NCBI GenBank assembly: GCA_947629105.1
Contig: CANRCJ010000003.1
Span: 1-36,151 of the forward strand
Length of the DNA: 36,151 nt
Reading direction: 5' to 3'
From: an uncultured Clostridia bacterium
Lineage (GTDB): Bacteria > Bacillota > Clostridia > TANB77 > CAG-508
In this document: piece by piece, positions 19,260 to 27,091 of the stretch
Layout of the letters: each line of letters starts with the position of its first letter
Numbering within the stretch: position 1 is the first letter of the stretch
Position numbers and translations under genes: made by a program
Notes under the pieces: generated by a model
The model's input: only the letters and a program-made list of their open reading frames with translations
Told to the model about the DNA's origin: nothing
Database searches by the model: none

Positions 19260-20758
19260 ATGTTATTCAATTCATACAACTTTTTGATATTTTTTCCAAT
19301 AGTGACATTAATATATTTCTTGATACCACAGAAGATAAGATATATATGGCTACTAATTGCAAGTTATTATTTTTACATGTGTTGGAATGCTAAATATGCA
19401 TTAATATTGCTATTTTCAACAGCAGTAACTTATGCAAGTGGACTTCTTATTGCTAGAGCTAATGATAAGATAGAAGATGAAAAAAAGAGGACAAGATGGA
19501 AAAAGATATTTGTTGCACTAAGTTTTATTATAAATTTGTCAATTCTTTTCTTGTTTAAATATTTTGACTTTGCAGTAGAAAATATAAATAGAGTCTTAAA
19601 TGCATTAAATATGCAACTACTAAACCCATCATTTGACGTAGTACTTCCAGTTGGAATTTCATTCTACATATTTCAAGCTCTAAGCTATACAGTAGATGTA
19701 TATCGTAAAGATGTAAAAGCAGAAAAGAATTTCTTAAAATATGCACTATTTGTATCATTCTTTCCGCAACTTGTTGCAGGACCTATTGAAAGATCTAAGA
19801 ATTTATTAAATCAGGTGCATGAGAAACACTATTTTGATGCTCAAAGAGTAAAAGATGGATTATTACTTATGATTTGGGGTGGATTCCAAAAGATAGTAAT
19901 AGCAGATAGAGTTGCAATAGTAGTAGATACAGTGTTTAATAATTTTCCTAAATATGGTGGTATGTATGTGATCGTTGCAGCGATTCTTTTTGCATTTCAA
20001 ATATATTGTGATTTTGCAGGATATTCAACTATTGCAATAGGAGCAGCTAAGGTTTTAGGATTTAATTTAATGGAGAACTTTAATTGCCCATATTATTCAA
20101 TGTCTGTTGCAGAATTTTGGAGAAGATGGCATATATCACTTTCAAGTTGGTTTAAAGACTACTTGTATATACCTCTTGGAGGAAATAGAAAAGGAAAATT
20201 AAGAAAATACATAAATTTAATGATAGTATTTTTGGTAAGTCGGTTTATGGCATGGCGCAAAATGGTCTTTTGTTGTATGGGGAGCATTAAACCGGAATAT
20301 TCCAAATAATAGGAGAAAGATTAAAAGGAATACGTGATTGGCTAGTGGAAAAAATGCATCTAAATAGGGAAGCCGCGAGCCATAAAATATTTAAGATAGT
20401 TACAACATTTGCATTAGTTGATTTTACATGGATATTCTTTAGAGCAAATAGGTTTAAAGATGCATTAAAGATGATTAAGAGTATATTCACAGTATACAAC
20501 CCATGGATATTATTTGATGACAGTTTATATAAATTAGGACTTGGAAGAAAAGAATTTCAATTTATGATAATATCAATACTAATACTTCTTATAGCAGATT
20601 TTGTAAAATGGAAAGGCCATAGCGTAAGAGAATGGGTATATAAACAAGAAAGATGGTTTAGATGGGCTTTCTACATAGTGAGCATCCTAGTTGTATTAGT
20701 ATTTGGAATATGGGGACCAGTATATAATGAAAGTTCATTTATATATTTTCAATTTTAA
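19260..20758 (+). CDS. MBOAT-family membrane O-acyltransferase (AlgI/PatA-like), with two CGG frame changes
   Basis: Polytopic acyltransferase that moves acetyl groups across the membrane for glycan O-acetylation. The N-terminal part is intact: FNSYNFLIFFPIVTLIYFL, LPVGISFYIFQALSYTVDVY, FFPQLVAGPIERS, FWRRWHISLSSWFKDYLYIP. In the starting frame the protein ends at 20309, after losing similarity at CGG 20241. Reading CGGT (20241-20244) as one residue gives VSGLWHGAKWSFVVWGALN, which contains the catalytic LWHG histidine. A second CGGA (20293-20296) then leads to IFQIIGERLKG and FTWIFFRANRFKDA, ending at 20758. The restored length is 498 residues, normal for the family. Both shifts are +1. Its partner is the SGNH gene upstream. 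Confidence 0.9.
20241..20244 (+). other. Candidate +1 frameshift/quadruplet codon CGGT (site 3)
   Basis: Codon 328 of the MBOAT, preceded by AGT. The restored residue is the glycine of SGLWHG, three residues before the catalytic histidine. Without the shift the active site is never translated. Confidence 0.8.
20293..20296 (+). other. Candidate +1 frameshift/quadruplet codon CGGA (site 4)
   Basis: Codon 345 of the MBOAT, 16 codons after site 3, preceded by AAC. It is in frame only after site 3 has been shifted. The restored reading is WGALN-(G)-IFQIIGERL, where MBOAT proteins usually have WGxxHG. Confidence 0.8.
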
Positions 20759-20808
20759 AAATAAAAATGAAGCAACAATGATAAAATATAAAAATAAAAG
20801 GAGAAAAA

Positions 20809-21853
20809 ATGGAAAATAAAAGCACCCAAAATGCTATGACTGTTGTTACACATAAAAATACCAATAGAATTGAATACATAGATATAATGAAAGCAATAGG
20901 AATTATCCTTGTAATAGTAGGACATTGTCAGTATACGAGCCTTTCACTAGTTGAAATAATATGCTCATTTCACATGCCATTATTCTTTTTTGCTTATGGA
21001 CTAGCAATAAGGCCAAAGAAAGAATACACAGAAGAAACATTCAAAGCATTTTTGGTTTCAAGAATACGTGGACTATTAGTTCCATATTTTATATGGGCTC
21101 TTATATGGTCTGACTTTACAGTTGGAAATATAATAAAAATATTTTATGGCTCTAATCAAACACTAGAACTTATTAACCCACATTTATGGTTTTTACCATG
21201 CATGTTTGTAGCATCTGTAATGTTTGAATTAATAAGATGGGGAACAAGTAAAATTAAGATAAATAAATACATAGTATATACACTTACTATTTTTATATGT
21301 ATGGTTGCATGTGTCTTTATCCCAACTAAATATTTAGGCTATCCATTTGGAATAGATATAGCAATTTGTGCAACTATATTTATTGCGTTAGGCTATATTA
21401 TAAAAGATGTAGCTGAAAAAATAAATAAAACGCATATTTTACTTATTATTATGATAATATCATGCCTAGGGCTTGCACTTTATAAATATAATATTCATCC
21501 AAGGTGGCGGTGGTGTAACTATGGCACAAGCAAAATACTATAATTTTGGAATATTCCTTATTACAGCAATATCAGGCTCGATATTTACAATGGCACTTTC
21601 TATGCTAATATCAAAGATAAACTTGGTAAAAGTAAAGAATATAATAAAATATATAGGGCAGCATACACTTACAATATTTGTAACGCATCAGTTTTTCTTG
21701 ATAATAATGAGCGATATATTTTCAAAAATTAATATAAAAATACCAAATTATATATTAGTAATGATTACTACAATTGTTGCACTTTTAGGAGGACTTGCAA
21801 TAGATAAAATTATCAAGTTAGATATTTGGAGAAAAGAAAAGGTAAATACATAA
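20809..21853 (+). CDS. Membrane acyltransferase (acyltransferase_3 family) with one CGG frame change
   Basis: NRIEYIDIMKAIGIILVIVGH opens the acyltransferase_3 domain with its catalytic histidine, followed by FHMPLFFFAYGLAI and about ten membrane segments. The starting frame fails at CGG 21508 and stops at 21543. Reading CGGT as one residue gives HPRW-(G)-GVTMAQAKYYNFG and the remaining membrane segments (IFLITAISGSIFTMAL, HTLTIFVTHQFFLI), ending at 21853. The restored protein is 347 residues, the normal family length. AAAGGAGA precedes ATG 20809. It is probably another glycan O-acetylase and the last gene of the locus. Confidence 0.88.
21508..21511 (+). other. Candidate +1 frameshift/quadruplet codon CGGT (site 5)
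   Basis: Codon 234 of the acyltransferase, preceded by TGG. The next codon after the quadruplet is GGT. The shift restores the C-terminal third of the enzyme. Confidence 0.75.
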
Positions 21854-21858
21854 AACAA

Positions 21859-21900
21859 ATCCCAAGAATGTTTGAATAAATATTTTAACATTCTTGGGAT
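21859..21900. terminator. Bidirectional terminator hairpin between convergent genes
   Basis: ATCCCAAGAATGTT (21859-21872) pairs perfectly with AACATTCTTGGGAT (21887-21900), a 14-bp stem with a 14-base loop. AT-rich, T-containing flanks on each side allow use from both strands. It separates the polysaccharide locus from udk. Confidence 0.85.
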
Positions 21901-21912
21901 AATTTATTAAAT

Positions 21913-22542
21913 TTATCTTTCTCTCAAAATACTTTTTATTCTTTCTACAATTATATTAATAGCAACTGTATTATGTCCGCCTCTAGGAACAATAATATCA
22001 GCATATTTTTTTGTCGGTTCAACAAATTCTTCATGCATAGGTTTAACAGTATTAACATATTGAGATATAACAGAATCAACATCACGTCCTCTTTTATATA
22101 TATCACGCTGAAGTCTTCTAATAAATCTAATATCAGAATCAGCGTCAACAAATATTTTAATATCCATATTATCACGTAGCGCTTTATTTTCAAAAATTAA
22201 AATTCCTTCAACGATTATAACTTTATTTGGATAAACGGTAGTTGTAAAATCTTCCCTAGAATGGGTTACAAATGAATAATTAGGTCTTTCAATAGTTTTC
22301 CAATTTTTAAGCTCTTTGATATGTTCACAAAGCATATCAGTATCAAAAGCATTAGGATGGTCATAATTTAAAAGTTTTCTTTCTTCAAAAGATAAATCTT
22401 CATGTGCTTTGTAATAAAAGTCGTGGGAAAGCATAGTTATTTCATCTTGAAATTCATCCTTTATATTTTGTGCAAGGGTACTTTTCCCAGAAGCAGTACC
22501 ACCAGCAATACCTATTACAACAGGCGTAGATAAATTATCCAT
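21913..22542 (-). CDS. udk: Uridine kinase
   Basis: Phosphorylates uridine and cytidine in pyrimidine salvage. GIAGGTASGKSTLAQNI is the Walker A P-loop, followed by LSHDFYYK and DHPNAFDTDML, where Udk positions the nucleoside. IVEGILIFENKALRD and FVDADSDIRFIRRLQRD are also diagnostic. The 209 residues are the usual length. It is on the opposite strand, alone, with its own promoter and a GAAAGGA ribosome site. Confidence 0.96.
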   Translation of the reverse strand: MDNLSTPVVIGIAGGTASGKSTLAQNIKDEFQDEITMLSHDFYYKAHEDLSFEERKLLNYDHPNAFDTDMLCEHIKELKNWKTIERPNYSFVTHSREDFTTTVYPNKVIIVEGILIFENKALRDNMDIKIFVDADSDIRFIRRLQRDIYKRGRDVDSVISQYVNTVKPMHEEFVEPTKKYADIIVPRGGHNTVAINIIVERIKSILRER

Positions 22543-22586
22543 AATAAATTACATCCTTTCTAGTGATTATTACAAAAATCATTTTT

Positions 22587-22615
22587 ATTGTAGCACAAAA
22601 TGTCGAAATATGCAA
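22587..22615 (-). promoter_or_regulatory. Probable udk promoter
   Basis: On the minus strand: TTGCAT (complement of 22610-22615), a 17-bp spacer and TACAAT (complement of 22587-22592), about 45 bp before the udk start. Confidence 0.6.
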
Positions 22616-22646
22616 ATAGGATCTTTAGTAAATTTTACAACAAAAG

Positions 22647-22675
22647 TTGACATCAAGTAAAAAGTATGCTATCAT
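22647..22675 (+). promoter_or_regulatory. Strong promoter of the toxin-antitoxin-chaperone module
   Basis: Consensus TTGACA (22647-22652), a 17-bp spacer and TATCAT (22670-22675). It drives the three genes that follow. Confidence 0.75.
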
Positions 22676-22680
22676 ACTAA

Positions 22681-22698
22681 TATAACCTATAAGTTATA
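22681..22698 (+). promoter_or_regulatory. Inverted repeat, candidate operator for the HTH antitoxin
   Basis: TATAAC (22681-22686) and GTTATA (22693-22698) form a perfect inverted repeat with a 6-bp centre, just downstream of the -10 box where the start of transcription is expected. Antitoxins of this type usually repress their own promoter, so this is a plausible binding site. Confidence 0.45.
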
Positions 22699-22715
22699 AA
22701 AAGGAGAAAATTAAT

Positions 22716-22730
22716 ATGGGGTACAAATAA
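22716..22730 (+). other. Four-codon minigene ahead of the toxin gene
   Basis: ATG GGG TAC AAA TAA, preceded by AAGGAG at 22701-22706 with normal spacing. It lies between the promoter and the toxin gene. It may be a translated leader that tunes toxin synthesis, or chance. Confidence 0.3.
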
Positions 22731-22751
22731 TCTAAAGAAAGGAAGAACAAT

Positions 22752-23186
22752 ATGGCAAATACAGATAGAGCAGAATCAGTAATAGATACATTAAGAAAAA
22801 AGCTAGAAGAAGATAATGCATTTTTAAGTGATAGATGTAGAGATGAATTAGTTGAAATATTAAAGACAGAAAAGGCTGCTAACTCTTTTTCAGATAAACT
22901 CACAAAATATTTGCCACCATTTAGAGAAAACCCAACACCATTTCTAAATAGTAAAAAAATTTTTGAAAGACCAACATTAGATAAAGGATTAAAGGAAAAA
23001 AAGAAAGGTAAAAGTGACATATACTGTTATAAAGATAAAAAAAGTGGAAAGAATAATAATAACGTTAGATGCATATTTATTATGGAGGATGATATTTTAT
23101 GCTTTCTTTTAGCATTTGTAGAAAAAAGCAAAAAAGATTATGAGAAGCCTCTAGAAGACGCAGTTAATATGTATAATGTTATATAA
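22752..23186 (+). CDS. HigB/RelE-like toxin (probable), first gene of a TAC module
   Basis: A 144-residue protein, first of three closely spaced genes. The C-terminal half (about residues 85-140) reads SDIYCYKDKK, then RCIFIMEDDILCFLLAFVEK followed by SKKDYEKPLEDAVNMYN. This order (basic strand, R-x-I/V-F strand, LLxxFxKKSxK, alpha helix) matches the phage-derived Gp49/HigB branch of RelE-type mRNA interferases. The first 80 residues are charged and helical and I do not recognise them. An HTH protein follows after 11 bp and a SecB-like protein after that, the same gene order as the HigB-HigA-chaperone systems of mycobacteria. The toxin call rests partly on this context. AAAGGAAG precedes ATG 22752. 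Confidence 0.6.
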   Translation: MANTDRAESVIDTLRKKLEEDNAFLSDRCRDELVEILKTEKAANSFSDKLTKYLPPFRENPTPFLNSKKIFERPTLDKGLKEKKKGKSDIYCYKDKKSGKNNNNVRCIFIMEDDILCFLLAFVEKSKKDYEKPLEDAVNMYNVI

Positions 23187-23197
23187 AGGAGAATGAA

Positions 23198-23662
23198 ATG
23201 AGTATTAATTTGGAAAAGATTATATCTAAGAAAAAAGAAAAGATTAAATTTAATCAAGACACTTGGATAAATATGGAATACAATGATATTTTATATATTA
23301 TATCTAAAACAGTTCGTGATTATAGAGAAGAACATGACTTAACTCAAGAAGAACTAGCATTCAAGCTTAATATATCACAACCAATGATTGGGAAGATAGA
23401 ATCAGGTAAATATAATGCAACTGTAAAATTTTTAGTAAAAATGTGGAATAAACTTTCTACTAAAGACGAAAATTTTGCAGATAAATTACTTGGAAAGATA
23501 TGTGATAGAGTAAATAATAATTATAGGTATAGTATAGAGATTAGATATGATTATGAAGATGTGTCAGAAGAATATAAAAACATATTATATCTAAAGTTTA
23601 AGAAAAAATATACAGCACAAACTATGTATTATAATGACTGTAAGGAAGAAAGACTAGCGTAA
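23198..23662 (+). CDS. XRE-family HTH antitoxin (HigA-like) with a C-terminal extension
   Basis: A 154-residue DNA-binding protein. The helix-turn-helix is at about residues 46-80: LTQEELAFKLNISQPMIGKI followed by ESGKYNATVKFLVKM. After it comes an extension of about 50 residues, rich in tyrosine and charge (IEIRYDYEDVSEEYKNILYL), with no match I know. In toxin-antitoxin-chaperone systems the antitoxin carries a C-terminal chaperone-addiction segment that the SecB-like partner must bind, and this extension is in the right place for that. It probably neutralises the upstream product and represses the shared promoter. AAAGGAGA precedes ATG 23198. Confidence 0.75.
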   Translation: MSINLEKIISKKKEKIKFNQDTWINMEYNDILYIISKTVRDYREEHDLTQEELAFKLNISQPMIGKIESGKYNATVKFLVKMWNKLSTKDENFADKLLGKICDRVNNNYRYSIEIRYDYEDVSEEYKNILYLKFKKKYTAQTMYYNDCKEERLA

Positions 23663-23688
23663 TCATATTAAATAGGAGGACAAGTTAT

Positions 23689-24129
23689 ATGGAAGAAAAT
23701 AAAATTAAAGAAGCAGATATACAGCTTATAGATAATTATGTTAAAGATAGTTATTTTAGAATACATAAAAAACCAGAAAAAAATAAATGTGAAATTCAAG
23801 TGGAATTAGAAATTAGAATGTCCGAGATAAAAAAGGTAAATGAGGACGGTCTAGGGGCAAGTATAATATTGATTCAAAATATAAATTTGATTAATAAAGA
23901 AAGCAAAGAACATGTAGTAGAATTGGGAGTTCAAATGCTTGGGCAGTTTAAAGGAAAAAATCTTAATGAAGAACAATTTATAGAGAGATTAAAATACAAT
24001 GGAGCTCCGTTACTTTCTCAATTGATTAGAAGTTATATAATAACAATGACATCGGTAGGCGGAATAGAGCCAATAAGAATACCTATGATTAATTTTGTAG
24101 AAGTTTTTAAGAATGAAGCTGATAAATAA
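23689..24129 (+). CDS. SecB-like chaperone of a toxin-antitoxin-chaperone system
   Basis: A 146-residue protein with the SecB pattern. It has alternating beta strands (KCEIQVELEIRMS, HVVELGVQMLGQFKGK), then YNGAPLLSQLIRSYIITMTS and VGGIEPIRIPMINFVEVF, matching the conserved SecB end with its xxPLLxxLIRxYI.xxT helix and P-x-x-NF. Most Bacillota lack the secretion chaperone SecB, and the linkage to a toxin-like and an HTH gene points to the dedicated chaperone of a TAC module that protects the antitoxin. AGGAGG precedes ATG 23689, 26 bp after the antitoxin gene. The SecB family call is good; the function is inferred from gene order. Confidence 0.78.
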   Translation: MEENKIKEADIQLIDNYVKDSYFRIHKKPEKNKCEIQVELEIRMSEIKKVNEDGLGASIILIQNINLINKESKEHVVELGVQMLGQFKGKNLNEEQFIERLKYNGAPLLSQLIRSYIITMTSVGGIEPIRIPMINFVEVFKNEADK

Positions 24130-24148
24130 ATTTAGATATTTATATTTT

Positions 24149-24205
24149 AAATACACCATAAAATGTTAAACAAAAAAGTTTGATATTTAATAGGTGTATT
24201 TTTTC
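24149..24205 (+). terminator. Rho-independent terminator after the TAC module
   Basis: AAATACACC (24149-24157) pairs with GGTGTATTT (24193-24201). The inner arms AAATGTTAAAC and GTTTGATATTT extend the stem with a few mismatches around an A-rich loop. A T-run follows. Confidence 0.8.
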
Positions 24206-24215
24206 ATAAAATCAC

Positions 24216-24244
24216 TTGGCAAAATATTGTCACTGTTATATAAT
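24216..24244 (+). promoter_or_regulatory. Promoter of the glycosyltransferase/membrane protein operon
   Basis: TTGGCA (24216-24221), a 17-bp spacer and a perfect TATAAT (24239-24244), 25 bp before the next start codon. Confidence 0.75.
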
Positions 24245-24268
24245 TAAAAAAAACAAAAGGAGAAAAAA

Positions 24269-25219
24269 ATGAAAATTGCAGTATTAATACCATGCTATAA
24301 CGAAGAATTAACCATAGAAAAAGTTGTAAATGATTTTAAAAGAGAATTACCAGAAGCAGATATTTACGTGTATGACAACAATTCAAAAGATGCAACTGCA
24401 GAAAAAGCAGCAATTGCAGGAGCAATCGTAAGGAATGAATACAACCAAGGAAAAGGTAATGTCGTAAGGAGAATGTTTAGAGAAGTTGAAGCGGATATTT
24501 ATGTACTAGTAGATGGAGATGATACATATCCAGCAGAAGATGTACATAAGCTAATTACTCCAATAATAGAAGGAAAGGCAGACATGACAACAGGAGATAG
24601 AATTTCTAATGGTACATATAAACACGAAAACAAAAGGAAATTTCATGACTTTGGAAATAACTTAGTTAAAAATGCAATTAATAGATTATTTAAGTGCAAT
24701 CTAAAAGATATAATGACAGGATATAGAGCATTTAACAAAAGATTTGTAAAAAATATGCCAGTACTAAGTAAGGGCTTTGAAATAGAGACAGAAATAACCC
24801 TTTATGCATTAGATAAATTATTTATTATTAAAGAAATACCAGTTGCATATAGAAATAGGAAAAATGGAAGCAGTTCTAAACTAAATACAGTATCTGATGG
24901 CTTTAAAGTAATAAAAAAAATATTTAGCATGTATAAAGATTACAAGCCAAGAAGGTTTTTCTTCGTAATTGCACTATTTTTCGTGATTTTAGGATTAATA
25001 TTTGGTATACCTGTTATAGTAGAATATTTTGAAACAAGATATATTGCAAAGCTTCCATCAGCTGTGCTTGCGACAGGACTTGTAACACTTGGAATAATTA
25101 TAGGACAATGTGGTGTAATACTTGATACTATTGTAAAACAGCATAGAGAAAATTTTGAAAATAGGTTGCTTAGATATCAAGACATGGAGAATTTGAAAGA
25201 AATATTAAATAAAAAATAA
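24269..25219 (+). CDS. Polyprenyl-phosphate glycosyltransferase (GtrB/DPM1-like GT2)
   Basis: Transfers a sugar from a nucleotide donor to a polyprenyl phosphate, giving a lipid-linked single sugar for use outside the cell. The GT2 domain has AVLIPCYNEELTIEKVV, YVYDNNSKDATAEKA, VDGDDTYPAED (DxD-type metal site, about residues 80-90) and KDIMTGYRAFNKRF. Two membrane helices follow (about residues 230-250 and 268-290), the standard GtrB layout. Length 316. The two large membrane proteins downstream are plausible users of its product, as in GtrB/GT-C glycosylation systems. Confidence 0.9.
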   Translation: MKIAVLIPCYNEELTIEKVVNDFKRELPEADIYVYDNNSKDATAEKAAIAGAIVRNEYNQGKGNVVRRMFREVEADIYVLVDGDDTYPAEDVHKLITPIIEGKADMTTGDRISNGTYKHENKRKFHDFGNNLVKNAINRLFKCNLKDIMTGYRAFNKRFVKNMPVLSKGFEIETEITLYALDKLFIIKEIPVAYRNRKNGSSSKLNTVSDGFKVIKKIFSMYKDYKPRRFFFVIALFFVILGLIFGIPVIVEYFETRYIAKLPSAVLATGLVTLGIIIGQCGVILDTIVKQHRENFENRLLRYQDMENLKEILNKK

Positions 25220-25229
25220 AGAGGAAAAA

Positions 25230-27046
25230 ATGAAAAGTAGTATAAAAGAAAAAATTAATTCTAACACTTGTATCAATATATTTATAGTTATAATATCATA
25301 TCTTGCAACATATTTTATGCCATATATTATTTCTTTTAAAGATGAGCTTACATATACGAATAGTATTATAGCTGTAGTGGTATTTGCAGGATTTATATAT
25401 TTATTAAAGAAAACTTTTGTAAAAGAGAATGCTGCAAAATTGAAAAATGTATATTCCCTAGGAATAATATTTTCTGCTTTTTTAGTCCTACGGGAATAGT
25501 GTTAAACGCCTAGGTGGGGTAGAGTTAAAAGATTTAGGCGTATACATTTCAATAATTTCATTTTCTTTCATAATAGATGGAATACTTGTCCAAATATACA
25601 AGCTTATTGAAGGATTCGAACAAAGAGAAGAAAAAGAAACCAAACTTTCAAATAGAATAAAAAATGAACTCTCAGGCGAGAAAAAATATATAGTAATATT
25701 TTTAATAATGCTCGCATTTTGGATACCAGTATTTCTAGCAGTATATCCAGGGTATTTTTCCTATGATGCAGCAAATCAGTGGGTGCAATATACATCAGGA
25801 TATACTATGTCATGGCATCCTGTAGTACATACTATGATAATTGGATTTTTCTCACATACGTTGGCAGATATAATAGGTTCAGAAAATCTAGGTATAGCAC
25901 TTTATATTATATTACAAATGATACTATGCTCAGCATGTTTTACATATTGCATATATTTTTTAGACAAATACAAAGTTTCAAGAGTAGTAAAAGGAATAGG
26001 ACTTCTTTATTATACATTTTTCCCAGTAATAGTAATGTTTGTATTATGTTCAACTAGGGATACAATATTTACTGTAATGATACTGTTTAGCATTATATTT
26101 ATGACAGAAGCGCTTATAGATAAAGAAAAATTTTTAAAATCCAAATTTTTGCAGTTTAGATTTATATTAGTGACATTTTTGGCATTGATATTTAGAAATA
26201 ACGGGATATATGCATATATACCATTTTTTATAATATTTATACTTGCTTTTAGAAAAAAAGAAATACTAATTTCTATTACAATAATATTAGTACTATATGC
26301 AGAGGTAATAGGAACACTATATACTTTACTTGGAGTATATACAAGAACAACAGCAAAAGCAGAGGCATTTTCTGTTCCATTACAGCAAATAGCTAGAGTA
26401 TATAATTACAATTATGAAAGTTTAACAGATGAAGAAAAAGAAAAAATATTCCTGTATACCACAGATGAACAACTTAAAGAGTATAGACCTGAAATATCAG
26501 ATCCAATTAAATACAAAGTTGATTTGAAGAATATTGGATATATTGAATTCTTTAAATTGTGGTTAAAAATTGGTATTAAAAATCCACGGAATATATATAG
26601 ATTCATTTTTAGCAAATACATTTGGGTATTGGTATCCTGACACGATTGTCAATGGATATAATGAAAAAAATGAGTATTATACTGATACATGCTATTTTGA
26701 AGCAGTGTGCGAGCATCCGGGAAATATGGAGAGCAAAATACCAATATTAAGAGATATATACTATAATATTTCAAGAGAAACAACAATTAACAAAATACCG
26801 ATTATTTCTATGTTGTTCTCTCTAGGTGCTATGTTTTGGGGATTACTTTTATGTTTTTGGTATAACATGTATAAAAAAAGAAAAGCAATATTAGTAATAT
26901 TAAGTTTAATATTTTTATTACAATTAACTGTAATACTAGGGCCAATAGTACTTGTAAGGTATGTACTTATACTATTCTTTGCATTCCCAATACTGTTAGC
27001 ATTTTGCTTAAATGGGGATAAATTTAAATTAGAAAAGACAGAATAA
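25230..27046 (+). CDS. Large polytopic membrane protein, DUF6020/GT-C-like, with two CGG frame changes (tandem copy 1)
   Basis: Three frames together encode a 604-residue membrane protein. Frame one (88 codons) ends TFLVL-type sequence, here SAFLVL, at CGG-GAA-TAG. Reading CGGG (25491-25494) as one residue continues as NSVKRLGGVELKDLG, then FWIPVFLAVYPGYFSYDAAN with WHPVVHTMIIGFF, a pattern of GT-C-like membrane glycosyltransferases with an acidic residue in the first outer loop. At CGGA (26587-26590) the frame moves again to IYIDSFLANTFGYWYPDTIV and runs to 27046. GtrB-like protein 11 bp upstream suggests a role in transferring lipid-linked sugars. The DUF6020 family name is from memory and not certain. 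Confidence 0.8.
25491..25494 (+). other. Candidate +1 frameshift/quadruplet codon CGGG (site 6)
   Basis: Codon 88, preceded by CTA. Without a shift translation ends two codons later (GAA TAG). The only CGGG among the ten; the equivalent site in the next gene is CGGA. Confidence 0.8.
26587..26590 (+). other. Candidate +1 frameshift/quadruplet codon CGGA (site 7)
   Basis: Codon 453, preceded by CCA, 364 codons after site 6. Restores IYIDSFLANTFGYWYP. Without it the protein stops at 26640. Confidence 0.8.
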
Positions 27047-27091
27047 TATGGGATTACAATAAATCTAATACCAAAAATAAAGAGGAAGAAA

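Noticed and set aside
20281-20499. Separate small genes for the downstream parts of the split proteins (MBOAT tail, acyltransferase tails, GT-C tails)
   Set aside because: The downstream parts lack ribosome sites and proper starts, and begin in the middle of conserved domains. They continue the upstream protein.
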